Origin: Paralvinella palmiformis
Lineage: Eukaryota; Annelida; Polychaeta; Terebellida; Alvinellidae
Assembly: GCA_025642065.1 (NCBI GenBank)
Contig: JAODUP010000449.1
Span: forward strand, 363,501 to 427,500
Reading direction: 5' to 3'
DNA length: 64,000 nt
In this document: positions 1 through 13,310 of the stretch, one piece after another
Numbering within the stretch: position 1 is the first letter of the stretch
How the letters are laid out: each line of letters opens with the position of its first letter
Position numbers and translations under genes: made by a program
The notes under the pieces: model-generated
What the model was told of the DNA's origin: nothing
Databases searched by the model: none
What the model saw: the letters and a program-made list of their open reading frames with translations, nothing else

Positions 1-202
1 AATCAATCCAGTCCGATTATTTAATTGGTATTCTGTGTTTCGGCGACTTTTCAAGCTGAGATATGTGTAATGTCTCACCAGTCGCTGTGTGCGTGCGAGC
101 GCGCGCGTGTGTGTGTGAAAGATAGATTTTATTTTGCAACTTCCGTATACATTACGAAAATAATACAGACATATACATCTACACACATCGGTACAGTGTG
201 TT

Positions 203-238
<36 letters not shown>

Positions 239-1170
239 TAAATAATTATCACTTCTAATTATTTACATCCTTACTGCTATGTTTAAAATATATTGTTTTA
301 AAGCAATAAATTGAAGAGAAAAAAATAAAATAGGTACGCGAAAGACTCCCATTAATTACCTGAGCCTATAAACTGTCCTTCATACTGATATGTGAACTAA
401 AACAACATTTGAAACAAACAAAAAATAAATAAAAATCAGCTTCATTTATTTAAATAAGATTTATCGGTAAAAATATGACTGAAATCTTTCAAAAGCCCGG
501 AAATGTGTCGGGTGTGAATATAAATGTTAACTAAAGACCGTGAATGCATCTTAAGATAATCAACTTGATTCTAAATACCGTTTCATGTTTTCTACTGCCA
601 GGTATAGGATAAACAGAATGTCTACAAAATGATAATTAAAAATCGCGGATAAAAATAAAATTATAAAATCAAGATCTATTTCGCATTTATTTACATCTTG
701 ATTAGTTTGAAATCAACTGATTCGAATCAAACAGTCCCCCGCTGTTACTGACAATGCTCACTGAATAAGTGCCCGCGTAAGCTAGCCGTGCCATTTAAAG
801 TTTGTCACAAAGACTTTTTCTTTCGTTCCAAATTATGCGTGTACAAGACAGGGCTTATAAATCGCAGCTTAGTTCCCGCCATTGACCCGAAAGGTCAATA
901 TAGTTCCCGCCCAAAGATGTTGACTGTGGCGTCATCTATGGGCGGGGCCAACTGTAGGCCGGATCCATGTTCTAACAGTGTCTCGAACACCGTGCTTTAT
1001 TTGGTTGGCAACCAATGAAGTCGTCGAAGTACAGACTGGATGTGATTATACTCACGGCTATTTGTCAACAGACTTCCAAATACTGCTCGTGGCATCTTGA
1101 TGACCATTGGCACACTCGTATGGTTTCAACAATATATGTCCGCTTCGATTAACACTTATCAGGCATTGAA
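1..1170. other. Gene-free stretch
   Basis: Holds a CT/GT microsatellite at about 203-239 and a somewhat GC-richer, CpG-bearing block at about 770-1130 (gttcccgcc twice, ggcggggcc). That block could be a promoter or an old repeat. No exon is supportable. Confidence 0.5.
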
Positions 1171-1325
1171 TGGTCAGTAGTAATAATAATAATAATAATA
1201 TCTTTATTTCGTACTCATGGCACATTCAACATAATAACAAGAACACACAAGAAGACAAACGGATACTGGAATTTTTTTAACTCAACACACAATTTATCAT
1301 CTTAATTTATACAAAGAATTGTCGA

Positions 1326-1642
1326 GTCGTGATAGCGCGGTTAGATCAGTTAGATAGAGCGTAGGTCGCGGGTTCGGGGCTCCGGAGTTGCGATGCTGTC
1401 ATGTGCCGACAGGTTCACTCATCCGTAGAATGATAATCTGACAGGACGAGATGGGTATGTGTTTGAGTAACGTTTTGCGCCTATAATAGGAGCAAGCGTT
1501 GTATGCTCCCTTGAAATTTGAGATGTGTGCTGGATTGGAACAGGTCTGAGTCAGGGATAATAATACTGTAAAGCGCCTTAGTGCAGCTACCTAGCTGAAT
1601 ACGACGCTATATAAGTGTCACATATTGTTATTATTATTAAAG
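1326..1642 (+). mobile_element. SINE family B, tRNA-headed copy
   Basis: The head gtgatagcgcggttagatca, then gtcgcgggttcggggctccg, is tRNA-like. The body reads gatgctgtcatgtgccgaca, ttcactcatcc, tgacaggacg, then gatgtgtgctggattggaac and aggtctgagtcaggg. The distal part aaagcgccttag...ctatataagtgtca with (TTA)n resembles a LINE-derived tail. The family recurs at 7907 and 3365. Confidence 0.65.
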
Positions 1643-2535
1643 ATTTGTCACACAGGTTGCTATGCACAACATTGCCAAAATGCCTCAGTTGGCTAACCCA
1701 TTGTATGGCATTATCATCCAGGTACACAGAGAGTCTTGTTGCGGTAATGGGAATACCAAACGTGACAGTCATGGTCTTTTTCACATTAAATACAATATGT
1801 ATGATGCATGATTTACACGGGATATGTATCAGTTCATAATCTGCAACCTAGCAGATATAAATTTGAAGAAAAATTGTTCAGTCTAGACAATAATCTTTTA
1901 ATGAAATAAAATCAATAATACGGGACAATAACATTTGTGAGAGTCTGGATATTGTTTCCTGGTGTCCATATTCGTATCTCTACGATAAGATCCCTTGAAA
2001 TAGCTGAATTTATTTTGAATTAAACATACAATTTACAATATAGTTTTGCTTCCGTAATTCTAATTTACATTCGTGTAGCCACTAAATTTAGCATTTGTTT
2101 TGTTAATCATTATTCTTTTTGTGATAGTTCGCTATTAAAATCACCAGAAATGTTTTATTTTTAGCCCGAAAGACCACTACGTTTTCGCACAATACTTCTG
2201 AAAATCCATAAAGGTTTCATCTGGCCCTTGTTTGTACCCCTAAATGTATTAAGTAACATATTTCTATTCTTCCAAGAGATAATGCATGCTGGGCAAACAT
2301 CAATGGTCCAAGAATCTACTGCTGTGTGACACCTGACCTGAGATAGAATTTCATCTGACATGCTTTGGCGCAAAACTAACCGATACTATGACCCACGGTA
2401 TCAAAGGCATTAGACAGATCAAATAATATCAGCGTCATTAGTTTGCATTGACTGGTTTGTTTTGGGATCCATCACTTCTGTAGAATGAAAACAGTTTCGG
2501 AACGATGAAAAGGACGACAACCGGAGTAAAGAAAA

Positions 2536-2756
2536 TATCCCGATAATATACCCTTCAGATGATGATGATGATGATGATTGCTGTTTTACGGCCACGTTTG
2601 TGCACATGATAGGCTAAATGGGCCGAGCGACCGCCAAAGGTAATGAACCGAAGTCAAAGATGAAACACTCTTCAGATATGCCCACGCCGAGATTCGAATT
2701 CAGATGGTAGCGATATGTGGTCCAACGCGCTACCACCTAGACCACGGAGACGCTCC
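2536..2756 (-). mobile_element. SINE family A, full-length inverted copy
   Basis: Contains the (TGATGA)n tail at 2558-2577, the body (ttttacggcc, gtgcacatgataggctaaat, gggccgagcgacc) and the tRNA-like head ending near 2750 (accacctagaccacggag). The outermost tail cccgataatatacccttcag equals the tail of the 17.8-kb copy, so that tail belongs to the SINE. Confidence 0.8.
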
Positions 2757-3169
2757 AATATAGCCTTCATCGAACTTGGCTACAAGAATGTCAAAATAAA
2801 TGTGTTCTGTTTCGCGCTCTCTTTAATAGACCTTTGTTTTGCTGCTAGTTTATTCCTGGGAATTATTATCTGCAGTTTGTTATCTTTGTCCAATATCACA
2901 GCATAACATCATAGTTCAGCATCGTCAATGGAAATAAGTCCTTTCACTTTCTTGTGCTATCCTTGTATTTTAATGTATCTGTGTATTTTGGTGTTATTAT
3001 AGGTATTTACGTTAGTGTATAAATTAAATCAAATAAAAAAATCAAATGAAGAAGTCATTTCGTGAATGGTTTGTTTTACTACTCAATTACTTAGCCATGG
3101 CTTTATCGACTTATATTTATTCCCAGTATTGAATATTTGCTTTAAAATATGCCCACTTGAACAATTTAT

Positions 3170-3256
3170 CATTACCTTTGGGGGTCCCTCGGCCCATTTA
3201 GCCTACCATGTGCACAGAAGTGGCCGTAAAACATCAATCATTATCATCATCATCTG
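3170..3256 (+). mobile_element. SINE family A, 3' fragment
   Basis: Only the body and tail are present: tttgggggtccctcggccca, gcctaccatgtgcacagaag, ggccgtaaaacatc, then (ATC)n. The tRNA-like head is missing. Confidence 0.7.
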
Positions 3257-3364
3257 CTGACGTCATTTCTAGGTAAGAAACCATTAAACGAAAGCGTTAC
3301 CCAAAGATATATGCATCACCTCCTGTCAGATTCTCGTTTTTATTGATGTAAGTAAACCAGTCGC

Positions 3365-3456
3365 CATATGATAGAATTGCAGATCCCGGAGCCTCGAACC
3401 CGCGACCCTTCGGCTATGAGTCCTACGATCTAACTAATTGCGCTATCACGGCTCCA
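3365..3456 (-). mobile_element. SINE family B, head fragment
   Basis: Inverted head: gagcctcgaacccgcgaccc and tctaactaattgcgctatca. Only the tRNA-like region and a short flank remain. Confidence 0.6.
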
Positions 3457-3459
3457 AAT

Positions 3460-6400
3460 TGCGCGGACTGCGATGCATAGTAAAATCCCACAACAATAAT
3501 TGATAATTGATTGTTGGGATCCAGTTTAAAGGAAAGTTGTTGTAGGTTATAATATATAGCGTAGTACAATCCCAGAACAATGATTGATTTTTTGTATAAT
3601 GGTTTTATAGCTACTTGTATAATAAAAATCCGATAACATTCATTAATATTAAATGTTTCTAAAATATTAAAAATACGTACTATTGTGACTGGTTATGCAC
3701 TAGATTGTGATTCAATCCCATATTCCCCACGCAGTCCGAACACAAGATTATTTAACGCAAGAAACAGACTAGTATTGCAATCATAACGCACCAACAAACC
3801 AACGATATTCTGGTCAAAAGATTTGAAGTTGAGATTTATTAAGTAGCAAATATCATTTACTCCATTCAACCTACATTGTTAGGACATTTTTCGTCAACAT
3901 ACTAGCTGGGTCTAATTATTTTTATTGTAATGGAACGTCCGATGCAAGTCAAAACCAGAATGTATATAGTAAAAGCATTTATGAGGCCTTTGTCCGAGCC
4001 AAAATGTAAAGTACAGACAATAAATGAATAACTATTATGTTTTGCTTCATTTGAAGTGAATTTACAATGGTGAGGGTTTTAGAGATTTGGGCGTTGAAGT
4101 CCCTAAGCAATATCCCGTATAGTGGTGCCACTGTACAGATAATAACTTTATAAAACATGAATATATAAATATCAAGTTTTTGAGAACGGATCATCGATGT
4201 ACAAACAGTATACTGTAATGTTACATATATAATCAAATTTTCTATATGAATTGGAATCTTGTACATTAAAGAAAAAAATGCAGAAATCTAGAATTTCATG
4301 AAATTATTAATGAGAATGTTGAGAACATAACATACTTAAAAGGTCCTTAAATAAAAATGGACCGTTATTAACAAATATTTGAATACATTAGCATATACCG
4401 CATAATAGGAAAGATGGATGAAAAATACAAAAACAATGCTTGATAAATAAAACCACTAGAAGGTCTGTGAACATGATGCTGAGTGAAGTGAGTTGTATAG
4501 ACCTGTTACAAGGGAACATTGGTCATGTGTAAATTTAATGGCCATCATTTCCACCCTAACAAAAAATTTCGAGAAGCTTAAACTACTATAATCGAGAGGT
4601 TTGTGTGAGTATAGTGAAAGTCTGATTCGGTTTCTGCATATTTCTTATCATTCAGATCCAACTCAATTTAACACAGTGACATTCACACTGGTAGCCAAAC
4701 ATTACTTCACTACACACAAAACAAATCCCACAGAACAAAACCCCACTCATTCCAGAGGCCGAATGGACAAAATTCCCGTTTCACTCAAAAGGTGAATTTT
4801 GTTTCTTTATAAAAATATATTCCTTTTCTTGACAAATGGCATCAACTATTTCATGATATCGCATATACCACAAATGTAATAACGTAATAACTCTAATTGC
4901 CCTGCTCTACATAAATAGCCAATTGCTCTGACTTTGAACTGAAAAAGGCTGTTTTAGCGTTTTATATTCAGGAAAAGAAAATACATATTGAGCTGTTTCT
5001 GTTCCCATAGTTAAAAAGTTAATTGAGAGGATTTTGTCTCAGAGCATTATGTCCTGAGCGGGTTCTGTCCGGTTATCATTTGTGGCTTCTTGGTTTATAC
5101 AGGTGTTAAAATTAATCAATAACACTTCGTTGTTTATTTGGTGAGTGATATCAATATTCAAAGTCGATTTATCCAAGGTGAAATAGGCATAATTATCATT
5201 AATCTACGTGATTTTCTATAACATAAACCATTTATCAGAATATCCAAGCATAAACAATTGTCTTTTTCGATTGTTTTTTGTTCTCTTTCAAACAAAAACC
5301 TACTGACGATTCAAATGATAAGATGCCTACTAAATGTGTATCATGACAAGTTGATCTACCCGATTCTCTACGTGAAACCTTGAAGTATCCCCATCATACC
5401 GTGTATAGAAATATTTCCCTAATCGTGCTAATACAGCCTCCCTGCCAATGGCCTCGTTTCGACGCGTATCGAGCTTTTGTCGTCTGCTCAATCTGAAAAC
5501 TTATCTGGGTTATGTCATAAGGTAGTGTTGGTGATAGTAGTAGTAGTGCCCTTTTCAACCCTATTTTCGGTCTATTAAGGCATAAAACGAAAATAAAGCA
5601 ATAAATAAGAAATATCAATCATTAAAAAGCGAGGCATGACAACACAAAAAGATCACATGATATAACCAAAGACTGTTTATAACAAGACGTTTTAACAAAT
5701 GGTGCCATTTTGAATTCAAGGACCCCAGCGATCCTAGCGGCCTGAGGCAGCTGCCTTAGTTACATGGCGTCTAAGGGCAGTTTGGCTGCAGTAACAGGAA
5801 AAGTATTCACAAAGAAAGACATTTCTTTTTGTTTCCCGAAAGAATAAGAAATGTAGTTAAAATTAGATATGATCTGGCTTTCAAAAATAAAGGATTTTTA
5901 AAATAAACATAACAATTTGAAGCAGACACGCCCCCCTTGACGTGACCCAAGCAGTAGGCCCAAGATCTATCTAGATCTAAATTTGTTTCAAACTAAATCT
6001 TATTGAATTTTATTGAACAATATCAACCTATTAATCACAAAATGAGTATGTAAGATAGATATATGCTCATAGTTACATGAGCTAGACCCAGTGAAGATGT
6101 TAGGGGAGTGGGTTATTTTGTTATTGTTAATAATATAATTGCACTTGTAAAATTACACTACTATAATCAGATCATGTCTCCCTAATTACAATAAGTAGCT
6201 GATCACCTGCATCCATATTTATTTTTAAACGTAAGCAAGTGGTACTTATAGATCTATATAAACCACTGGCTATAATTTAAATGTTATGAAATTAATTATT
6301 AAATAACTGAAATAGTGGTAGAAACTATCTTTTTCAATTTTTGCTATCGACATAGGTAAAAGATGGGTTACTAATTACGAAAGTGATAATTTCTCTATCA

Positions 6401-6512
6401 TAATTAATATCTGAATGCTTTATTGGATGTGATCTGGAGAATGCACAAAAGCCTATGCGTTTGTAGAGTTTTGCTTTCTCGAATAATAATAATAATAATT
6501 AATATAATAATA

Positions 6513-6561
<49 letters not shown>

Positions 6562-7340
6562 TGAATGTCAGCCAGTGTTTAAATGGTGTTTACGTATAAT
6601 GTGTTGCTAGTAATTCTTTTTCCAGACTGGAAACGGCTAAATAGATTCGACTAATGAAAACTGACCAACTGACTAAGACGAGACTTGTTTATAAAACCTG
6701 ACTATCGCCAAGCTTGTTTACACTCGAGTACACTAAAACAAAAGAGTAGAGTCGTTTACGTTTATTTTCTAGAATCAAATATGCCACTGACTTGTTCATT
6801 TATTTATACCAACCTGGGCCGAATTTGTTTACCTTGATTAATTAGAACCAAACACATGGTATAAAAATTGTTTACACCGATCGATTTAAAGCCAAATATG
6901 TCCACACTTTCAACCGTTACAACGAAATCTTTCCGCTTTCGTGGCTGGGTATAGCTCACCTAGTCACGGTTCATCGGGCATAACGTCTGTAAACATTGGA
7001 AGGTGTTCTGTTTGAACTGTTTAGTAAAGGTTCGTTCGAGTTTCTGCTGAACACGTTCAGTTATTGATTTCCGACCAATCTGACTGTGGTGGCTAGCAGA
7101 CGAAGAGGGAGATTTTTACGGTTCGTTTGTGTTTAGACGTGTTTATGCGTTGTGACGCTGTCTGTGTGTGTTGTTGTTCTCTACATGGAATATGATTGAC
7201 TGATTATTAATATTGTTATATCGCCTAACAATTAGAGAAGGAAGAAGATCGCGGTAGGAATAATTAAATCGGTGTTATATTACTATATGCTTAAAATTAT
7301 ATATACTATGTTGTATGTAGTAGAAGTCATGCCACAGTTA
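3460..7340. other. Gene-free stretch upstream of the LU-domain gene
   Basis: AT-rich sequence with only short chance frames and the (TAA)n run at 6480. Apart from that nothing was recognised. The last 400 bp (about 6900-7340) are more complex and could hold distal promoter elements. Confidence 0.5.
6480..6560. repeat. (TAA)n microsatellite
   Basis: Imperfect ATA/TAA triplet run of about 80 bp with interruptions. Shorter runs of the same triplet occur near 1173-1201, 60108-60125 and 61838-61856. Confidence 0.95.
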
Positions 7341-7346
7341 TAGCCC

Positions 7347-7348
<2 letters not shown>

Positions 7349-7384
<36 letters not shown>

Positions 7385-7415
7385 CTGTCTGTCTGCGTGC
7401 ATATGTTTGTCTAGT

Positions 7416-7472
<57 letters not shown>
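7349..7472. repeat. (CT)n(GT)n and (AT)n(AG)n microsatellites
   Basis: CT/GT run at about 7349-7385 and AT/AG run at about 7420-7472, just upstream of the LU-domain gene start. They lie in its promoter or 5' flank. A further (AT)n is in intron 1 at 7741-7773. Confidence 0.95.
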
Positions 7473-7657
7473 TCTGGTAAAATCTTTTCTGGTACCAGTT
7501 ATAATGTGTTATTTCCTTTGGTTTTCTGTATTTATGCACGTTTTATATAATTACAGTCTGTTTTGTTGTCAGGGGGGGGGGAGCATGTTGCCAATAAATT
7601 TACCCCATTGTCCTTTTTCACACTACTAGTCACAACACCGAGTACAGTATACACACC

Positions 7658-7738
7658 ATGGAGATAAGAGCAGCGTTGTTTACATTAGCAGTGTGTTTCC
7701 TACAGGCAAGACTGGCAAACGGTATGAATAATATTTAC

Positions 7739-7778
<40 letters not shown>

Positions 7779-10302
7779 AGAATCTACTAGGGATCGGGAG
7801 TCTTGTCACCTACATACTTTCAGACTATTAGCATTACTAATACATACGTAATATATGTTATCATAAAAGTTCAGTCCTTAGTTTACGATGTTCTAACATT
7901 ACCATAAGCTGTTCTGGCGCAGTGATAGCGCAGTTAGTTAGGGCGTAGGACTCGTAGCCGAACGGTCGCGGGTTCGAGGCTCCGTGAGCTGCAATGCTGT
8001 CATGTGGCGACTGGTTCACTCATCCATAAAAATGAGTACCTGACAGGACGCCCATCCTATGTGTTTGAGTATGTGATGCGTCTGGAGTTGAGATGTGTGC
8101 TGGATTGGAACAGGTCTGAGTCAGGGATAAATCCTAATAATTATATTTCCATACAGGTACATGGTACTACTATACAGATAGTACTATTACTGTTACACAC
8201 ACGCACACAAAGACACATACATACGTATACGCACACACACACACACAACTAACACAACCCGCATGCAGAGAGAAAGAGAGTTAAACGGTTCTATGTTGCT
8301 TTATTTATTTACCAGCTGTCACAGAAAATGGGAAATTTTGTTACATCTGTAACAGCGACACCAAATTTAATTGCTTCCATCCGGGTTACGATACAAAGTC
8401 ACAGAAGTGTTCCTATGGCTGTGTGTTTACGATGAAAAAATGGAAAGATGGTAAGAGATACAAGACTACAACACTAGTTACTATTAAAGGCCTTATTAAC
8501 TGGAGCAGAGGACAAACATTTCTAACTCAACCGAATTAGTAATTACATTGAGACCTAATTCATTCGTACAGTTCGACAAATATGTATTTCGCCTTAATTC
8601 ACCTTTAATAGATGGCTCCCATTTTAAAACCTCAAGATAACTGAGATAAATACATCTGGTGAATAAAATATTTCATCAAAATGTCCTAGAATGCTAAAAC
8701 TCTCTGAGACGTAAGAAAAACAACCCTTATTGATGATCGACCCTGATTAAAAAAGTCTGATTACTCCAATGTAATTAATTTCAGTCACCTATTTTATTAA
8801 CGAGTTCATACGAAGTACGACTATATACTCTTATCCCCATTTCATGATCTTAGGCCAGGATGCGGATAATGCCAAATAATGTATTTATATATGTATTTGT
8901 CGTTGTTCTGTTTATTACCTATTTAGGTAACACGGTCGTTTTGCGAGGTTGCGGTACCTGGCAGTCGTCACATGCCAGCGGCTGTACGGAAGTGTCAACA
9001 ACAAGTGTCATTACCCCCGAGTGTATGTGTAATACGGATTATTGTAACAACGCAGGTATAGTAAACAAGTTGTGTGTGTTGGTGTGGGGGGGTGTAGGGT
9101 GGGTGTTATAGAAAATAAAACAATGTAGTAATCCCTTTATCCTGAAGGATATAATAAATCTAGTTGTAAACAAACCACTTTATGACAGCTACACGTGTTC
9201 ATATATTTATTGATAAAATTCTCTAAATCATTGTGGGATTAAAACGAAAACTAGCTTAATTCTTTTGACATTAATTTTTAGCACAAAATCATATTTGGCC
9301 ATTTGCATTGATACATTATCTTAAATATGTCATAGGTTATAATTAACATAAAACATAATTAGCATAAGTTATAGATCTGCATAAATGAATTGATTTTAAT
9401 GTTGTATATTATATAATATTAATTAAATATTAAGTAACGTTAATAATAATTGGATCAATTATAGCGATATATTAATGTGTGTATGTGTGTGCGCGCGCCC
9501 GTGTGTGTGTGTGTTTTAGCTGTGTATAATAAGGCACAGAGAATCTCGAACCGTGAATTCAAACTCTGGACGTTTCTTCAGGGGACTGAATCCAGAGTGG
9601 CGAGTTTTCTTGCTGAGACACGTGTAATGTCTCACCAGTCCTTCTTTGTTTGTTTAGACATAAACTAAATAACTTATTACAAACAACTTATAAATCAATC
9701 AATGACATGGCACCTGAATACCTGTGTGAATTGATGTCCATTAGAAAGTGATCGCGAAAACTCGGGTCATGCTGTCACATATTATTCCAGGTGCTCGTCT
9801 CTCGGGCCAAGTCATGCGGCAATTGTGCGTTTGGTTTTAAAGTCTCCACTTTACGGAAGAGGTTGTTGTTTCTTGAAAACTTTAAGTCTGTACCGACAAC
9901 TTACCTACTCAGGGTTGCTTTCCCAGATAACTAATGCTTATCGTTTAAATCTCCTATGGGGCTTGTACAGACATATTTGGGGTGTCACTGTACAGTGCCT
10001 TTGAACAGCTCCCGCTAGTAAGGCCGTTTAATTAAATTATTATTATTATACACAAACTATAATTTAGGGCCTCGGAATCCCCAGGGGCCTCACAAAATTT
10101 CAGAATTTGTGTCTGGTTTTAACCATTTATATGTGTTCATATAGTTTTAAACTGGCTTGCATAATATTTATGTACATTTTTATTATTCTTGGTTGTGTGT
10201 AATTAATCCTGGAACGTTTTTATAAACAAGCTACACACGCAAGCACGCACGCACACATACGGCTTAGTATATCAAGAATTACTTTTAAAAACTTACATAA
10301 GA

Positions 10303-10372
<70 letters not shown>

Positions 10373-12287
10373 AAGTAGACTTACTTTGTTACTTTCTACT
10401 TTTTGTTACACTTTTAAACCTTCACATTAGCAGTAGTAGGTCCGTGTTTGTTGTTTGGTTTCTAGCGCGCAGTCACCAAATATTTGAATGTTTTTTTATT
10501 TCCATCATTTTATCAACATCACTTCGTAAAATTGTCACTTTACACTTTCATCGAACATTTACTGGAATAAAAACTGTTTGGATTAGGAAGACATTAGTGT
10601 AGATATAAATAGTATCTATAGAGGAACGTCAGACCAAAGTTGGTGTTGAAATTAGGTTTCTGTTACGTGCATGAAAATCTATATTTGTGATATCAGCCGA
10701 CAACAATAGGTAGATTGATAAATAATAAAGGTGTATACAGTTTTTTTAAACAGTACAATAATTAACTATGCTAATGTGTGTGTGTGTGTGTGTGTGTGCA
10801 GGTCTATTATTGTTTGTAGCAGAATAGATTTAGCCATGTTCGTGTTATATCTCATAACCTTGTAACTAACTATACGCCATGTCTATTCGCAGTAATAACA
10901 CCGGCCACGGAGTTACAATTGGACAGGTGTTACAGGTGTCAGTACTACGGCAGTAAAAGTGCTGAACATTTAGTGGACACTACCTGTCTGTATCCAGACC
11001 TCTCCACGCCTACAGCATTATGTCCTTATGGTTACTGTAAAAAGATATACTTCATGACTGGAGGTAAATATTGAGATGGCTCGTTATTGCTAATGAGAAA
11101 TGCAATTCCAGATTTTGGTGCGAAGCCTATACTTTATAACTTTGAACGTGAAAGATTGTTTTTAGATATTGGTAACATATTTTGTAATATAACACTTTAT
11201 TTATATGTGTGAAAGGAAAATTAGGCTACGAGTCAATTCCGTTCCCATATTTTAAGTGATGGACAGTTTTGGAGTTACTTGTTTTAAACAAAATGGTATT
11301 AGTTTGATTCGAGCAAAATGGAATTGGTATTGAACAATTTTGCATATTTAATAATATTTGCCATTCCATTTTTTATATTGATCTACGCCACATAGCTTCT
11401 AATATATACACGTATATCAGTACGGAAAGCATATACTGGTATATAAAATCAGCATCTGTTTTCTACCTGTCAACAATTTACAAATCAATATATTTGATTA
11501 CTAAATATGATATGGAATTGATTAAAAATGGATTTTATTAGATTTATCCACGTTGAATTTATTTTAATTCCGATCTAATGTATATAATGTAATTTAATCA
11601 TTACAAATAAAAAATATTATTAACTAATATGGGGTTATAATTTATAGTCTACACATAGTATTACTTAGATTTATATTTCTGGTCACCTTTTGGAATATGG
11701 AAATAGTTATAAGGTATTATTTGCCATAAAATTGCGTGTTAAATCGAAGTCTTTAAGTAATTAATGGAAATTTTATTGTAGTGATCTTTCCTGTGTCCAA
11801 CTGTTAACAGTCCTTTATGAAGTTGATATTGATTGCAAAAGAGTTATTTCTGGGCAAGACTAGGAGATTTCAGTAAAGGAATATTTATTGTTGAAAAAGA
11901 CTCGTAGCCCAAAACGATTCTTTCAGGAAAGGAAAATTTATTGCAGGGAAATATTTACTTATTCGAATAATTCGCTTAATAAAAGGATCCTTTTATTATT
12001 GGAGAAATGTTCGTCTCGTATTAAGGAAGTGATGCAGTTGATCCAAACTCCTCAATTGTCAACTGTCTATTGCAGATTACATAGGAATCAGTCGAATGTG
12101 CGTAGAGGGTAGTTCCAGTTCTTTCTTGTGCACACCCGAATCAACAGCTAGCGTGCGCTACGAAGTGTGCAGCTGTGAAGGTGACCTCTGTAATGGCGCC
12201 GTCACGGTTTCCATGGAGACTACAACCTTCTTAACGGTGTCGTGTGCAATTGCGTTGTTTGGAAGATACGTGTTAGAGTTTGTATGA
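7658..12287 (+). CDS. Two-domain Ly6/uPAR-like (LU, three-finger fold) GPI-anchored protein
   Basis: Spliced gene with exons 7658-7721, 8316-8450, 8927-9055, 10893-11063 and 12076-12287. All junctions are GT/AG and all introns are phase 1, giving 711 nt and 236 aa. The start is the first ATG of exon 1, which encodes a hydrophobic signal peptide (MEIRAALFTLAVCFLQARLA). Exons 2+3 form one LU domain with ten cysteines, opening CYIC and closing CMCNTDYCNN. Exons 4+5 form a second LU domain, also with ten cysteines, opening CYRC and closing CSCEGDLCN. Both end in the C-x-C...C-N signature of the Ly6/uPAR superfamily. The C-terminus (TFLTVSCAIALFGRY) is hydrophobic, as in GPI-anchor signals. A secreted or cell-surface role follows from the family; ligand and pathway cannot be read from sequence. 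One domain per exon pair between symmetrical phase-1 introns suggests domain duplication. Possible poly(A) signals lie near 12425 and 12523. The protein is not assigned to a named orthologue. Confidence 0.88.
7907..8140 (+). mobile_element. SINE family B copy in intron 1 of the LU-domain gene
   Basis: The tRNA-like head ggcgcagtgatagcgcagtt...cggtcgcgggttcgaggctc is followed by the same body as the 1.3-kb copy: aatgctgtcatgtggcgact, cctgacaggacgcc, then gatgtgtgctggattggaac and aggtctgagtcagggataa. The last ten bases are near-identical between copies. Confidence 0.7.
9700..10048 (+). mobile_element. Non-LTR retrotransposon 3' end (reverse transcriptase C-terminus relic)
   Basis: In the plus strand the frame reads NDMAPEYLCELMSIRK, a stop, then VSRAKSCGNCAFGFKVSTLR and FLENFKSVPT. 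This is the order APxYL..., R/K...CG.xAFxxxxxxLxN seen at the C-terminus of CR1/RTE-like LINE reverse transcriptases. The segment ends in a (TTA)n-type tail near 10030-10047, as many LINE 3' ends do. In-frame stops show it is dead. Confidence 0.55.
10303..10371. repeat. (AT)n(AG)n microsatellite in intron 3 of the LU-domain gene
   Basis: About 38 bp of AT repeat followed by about 30 bp of GA repeat. A (GT)n run follows at 10776-10798 in the same intron. Confidence 0.95.
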
Positions 12288-12574
12288 ACGTAACCGGATG
12301 TGACGGTTGAAAGAAGTAATATTCCACTAACAGACTTAATACGAGCATTTTAGATTTTGAGCCAAATATTACTGCCTATGTTACTTTTAGCGGTCGTGAT
12401 TTAAGGTTGATGATAATTGTCAATAATAAATATATTTGATTGTCATAATGTGTAACAAGTGAATTTGCCGGTAGATAATGATATGAAACATCATTTGTTT
12501 TATTCTGTTGAAGACAATAATGTTAATAAAAATAGCATTTATACTATACTCCATGTCTTGTGATATTAAAGTTA

Positions 12575-13310
12575 CAGGATATACTTCTGTATAAGTCGAT
12601 CTCGTATATAAGACGGGGTCAGTACATCAGTCAATATCGCCGGAAACCGCCTAACTCGAATATAAGACGAGGCGGAATTTAAAACTTTTAAAGATGTTAT
12701 TTTCAGAAAAATGGCGTTTTCTTTTTGACCTGGCATGTTGAAATTAGCAAGAACGTCGAACTAGATCTAGTGGTAGATATGTGTATGTAGAACTGATTTC
12801 ACAGCCAAAGACATCAGCTATATTTATATATAAAACTAACTAAGAAGACGGTTAATCAAGCTAAAAGTGTTAATTATTGCTGGTACTTCAGCTCTGCGTT
12901 TGAATGAAACAAATCAAAACACAAAACTGTCGCTGATAATTGCGAATTAAATTGAACTATTTAGTAGAAACATGAGCAGATCTGACAAAGATAAAAACAA
13001 ATTGTACCTATTACATTATCTGCCTTTCCCCCGTCTGACTCGTGTATAAGACGAGTAGGGAGAAAATGCATTATTTCAACGATCTTATACACGATCTTAT
13101 TTGAGTAAGTAATTTCACACAGCTTCAATCAATAATGAGCATACTGTATGTACCTATTATTGCTCACCAGCCAGGACGGCTTTTCCCCCGGCTGACTCGT
13201 GCATTATTTCAAGGATCTTATACAGGTCTAATACACGATCTTATTTGATTAATTAATTTGACACAGCTTCAGTCAATAATGAGCATACTGTATGTTGCTG
13301 GATGAATGAG
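12575..13310. repeat. Repeat region with TATAAGACG motifs and a 150-bp tandem duplication
   Basis: The motif tataagacg recurs at about 12609, 12658 and 13043. Downstream, the block gactcgtg...cattatttca...gatcttatac...acacagcttc...caataatgagcatactgtat occurs twice (about 13036-13153 and 13192-13295). This indicates a diverged tandem duplication. No coding frame is present. Confidence 0.6.

Noticed and set aside
25..258. 77-aa frame at the window start
   Set aside because: Mostly translated CT/GT microsatellite, with no homology seen.
788..1018. 76-aa frame in GC-richer block
   Set aside because: No recognisable domain or splice partners.
7913..7982. Possible tRNA gene
   Set aside because: It has A/B-box-like words but no cloverleaf, and is followed by a body shared with other SINE copies.
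8860..9111. Open frame overlapping exon 3 of the LU gene
   Set aside because: Only the part 8927-9055 is exon; the rest reads through both splice sites.
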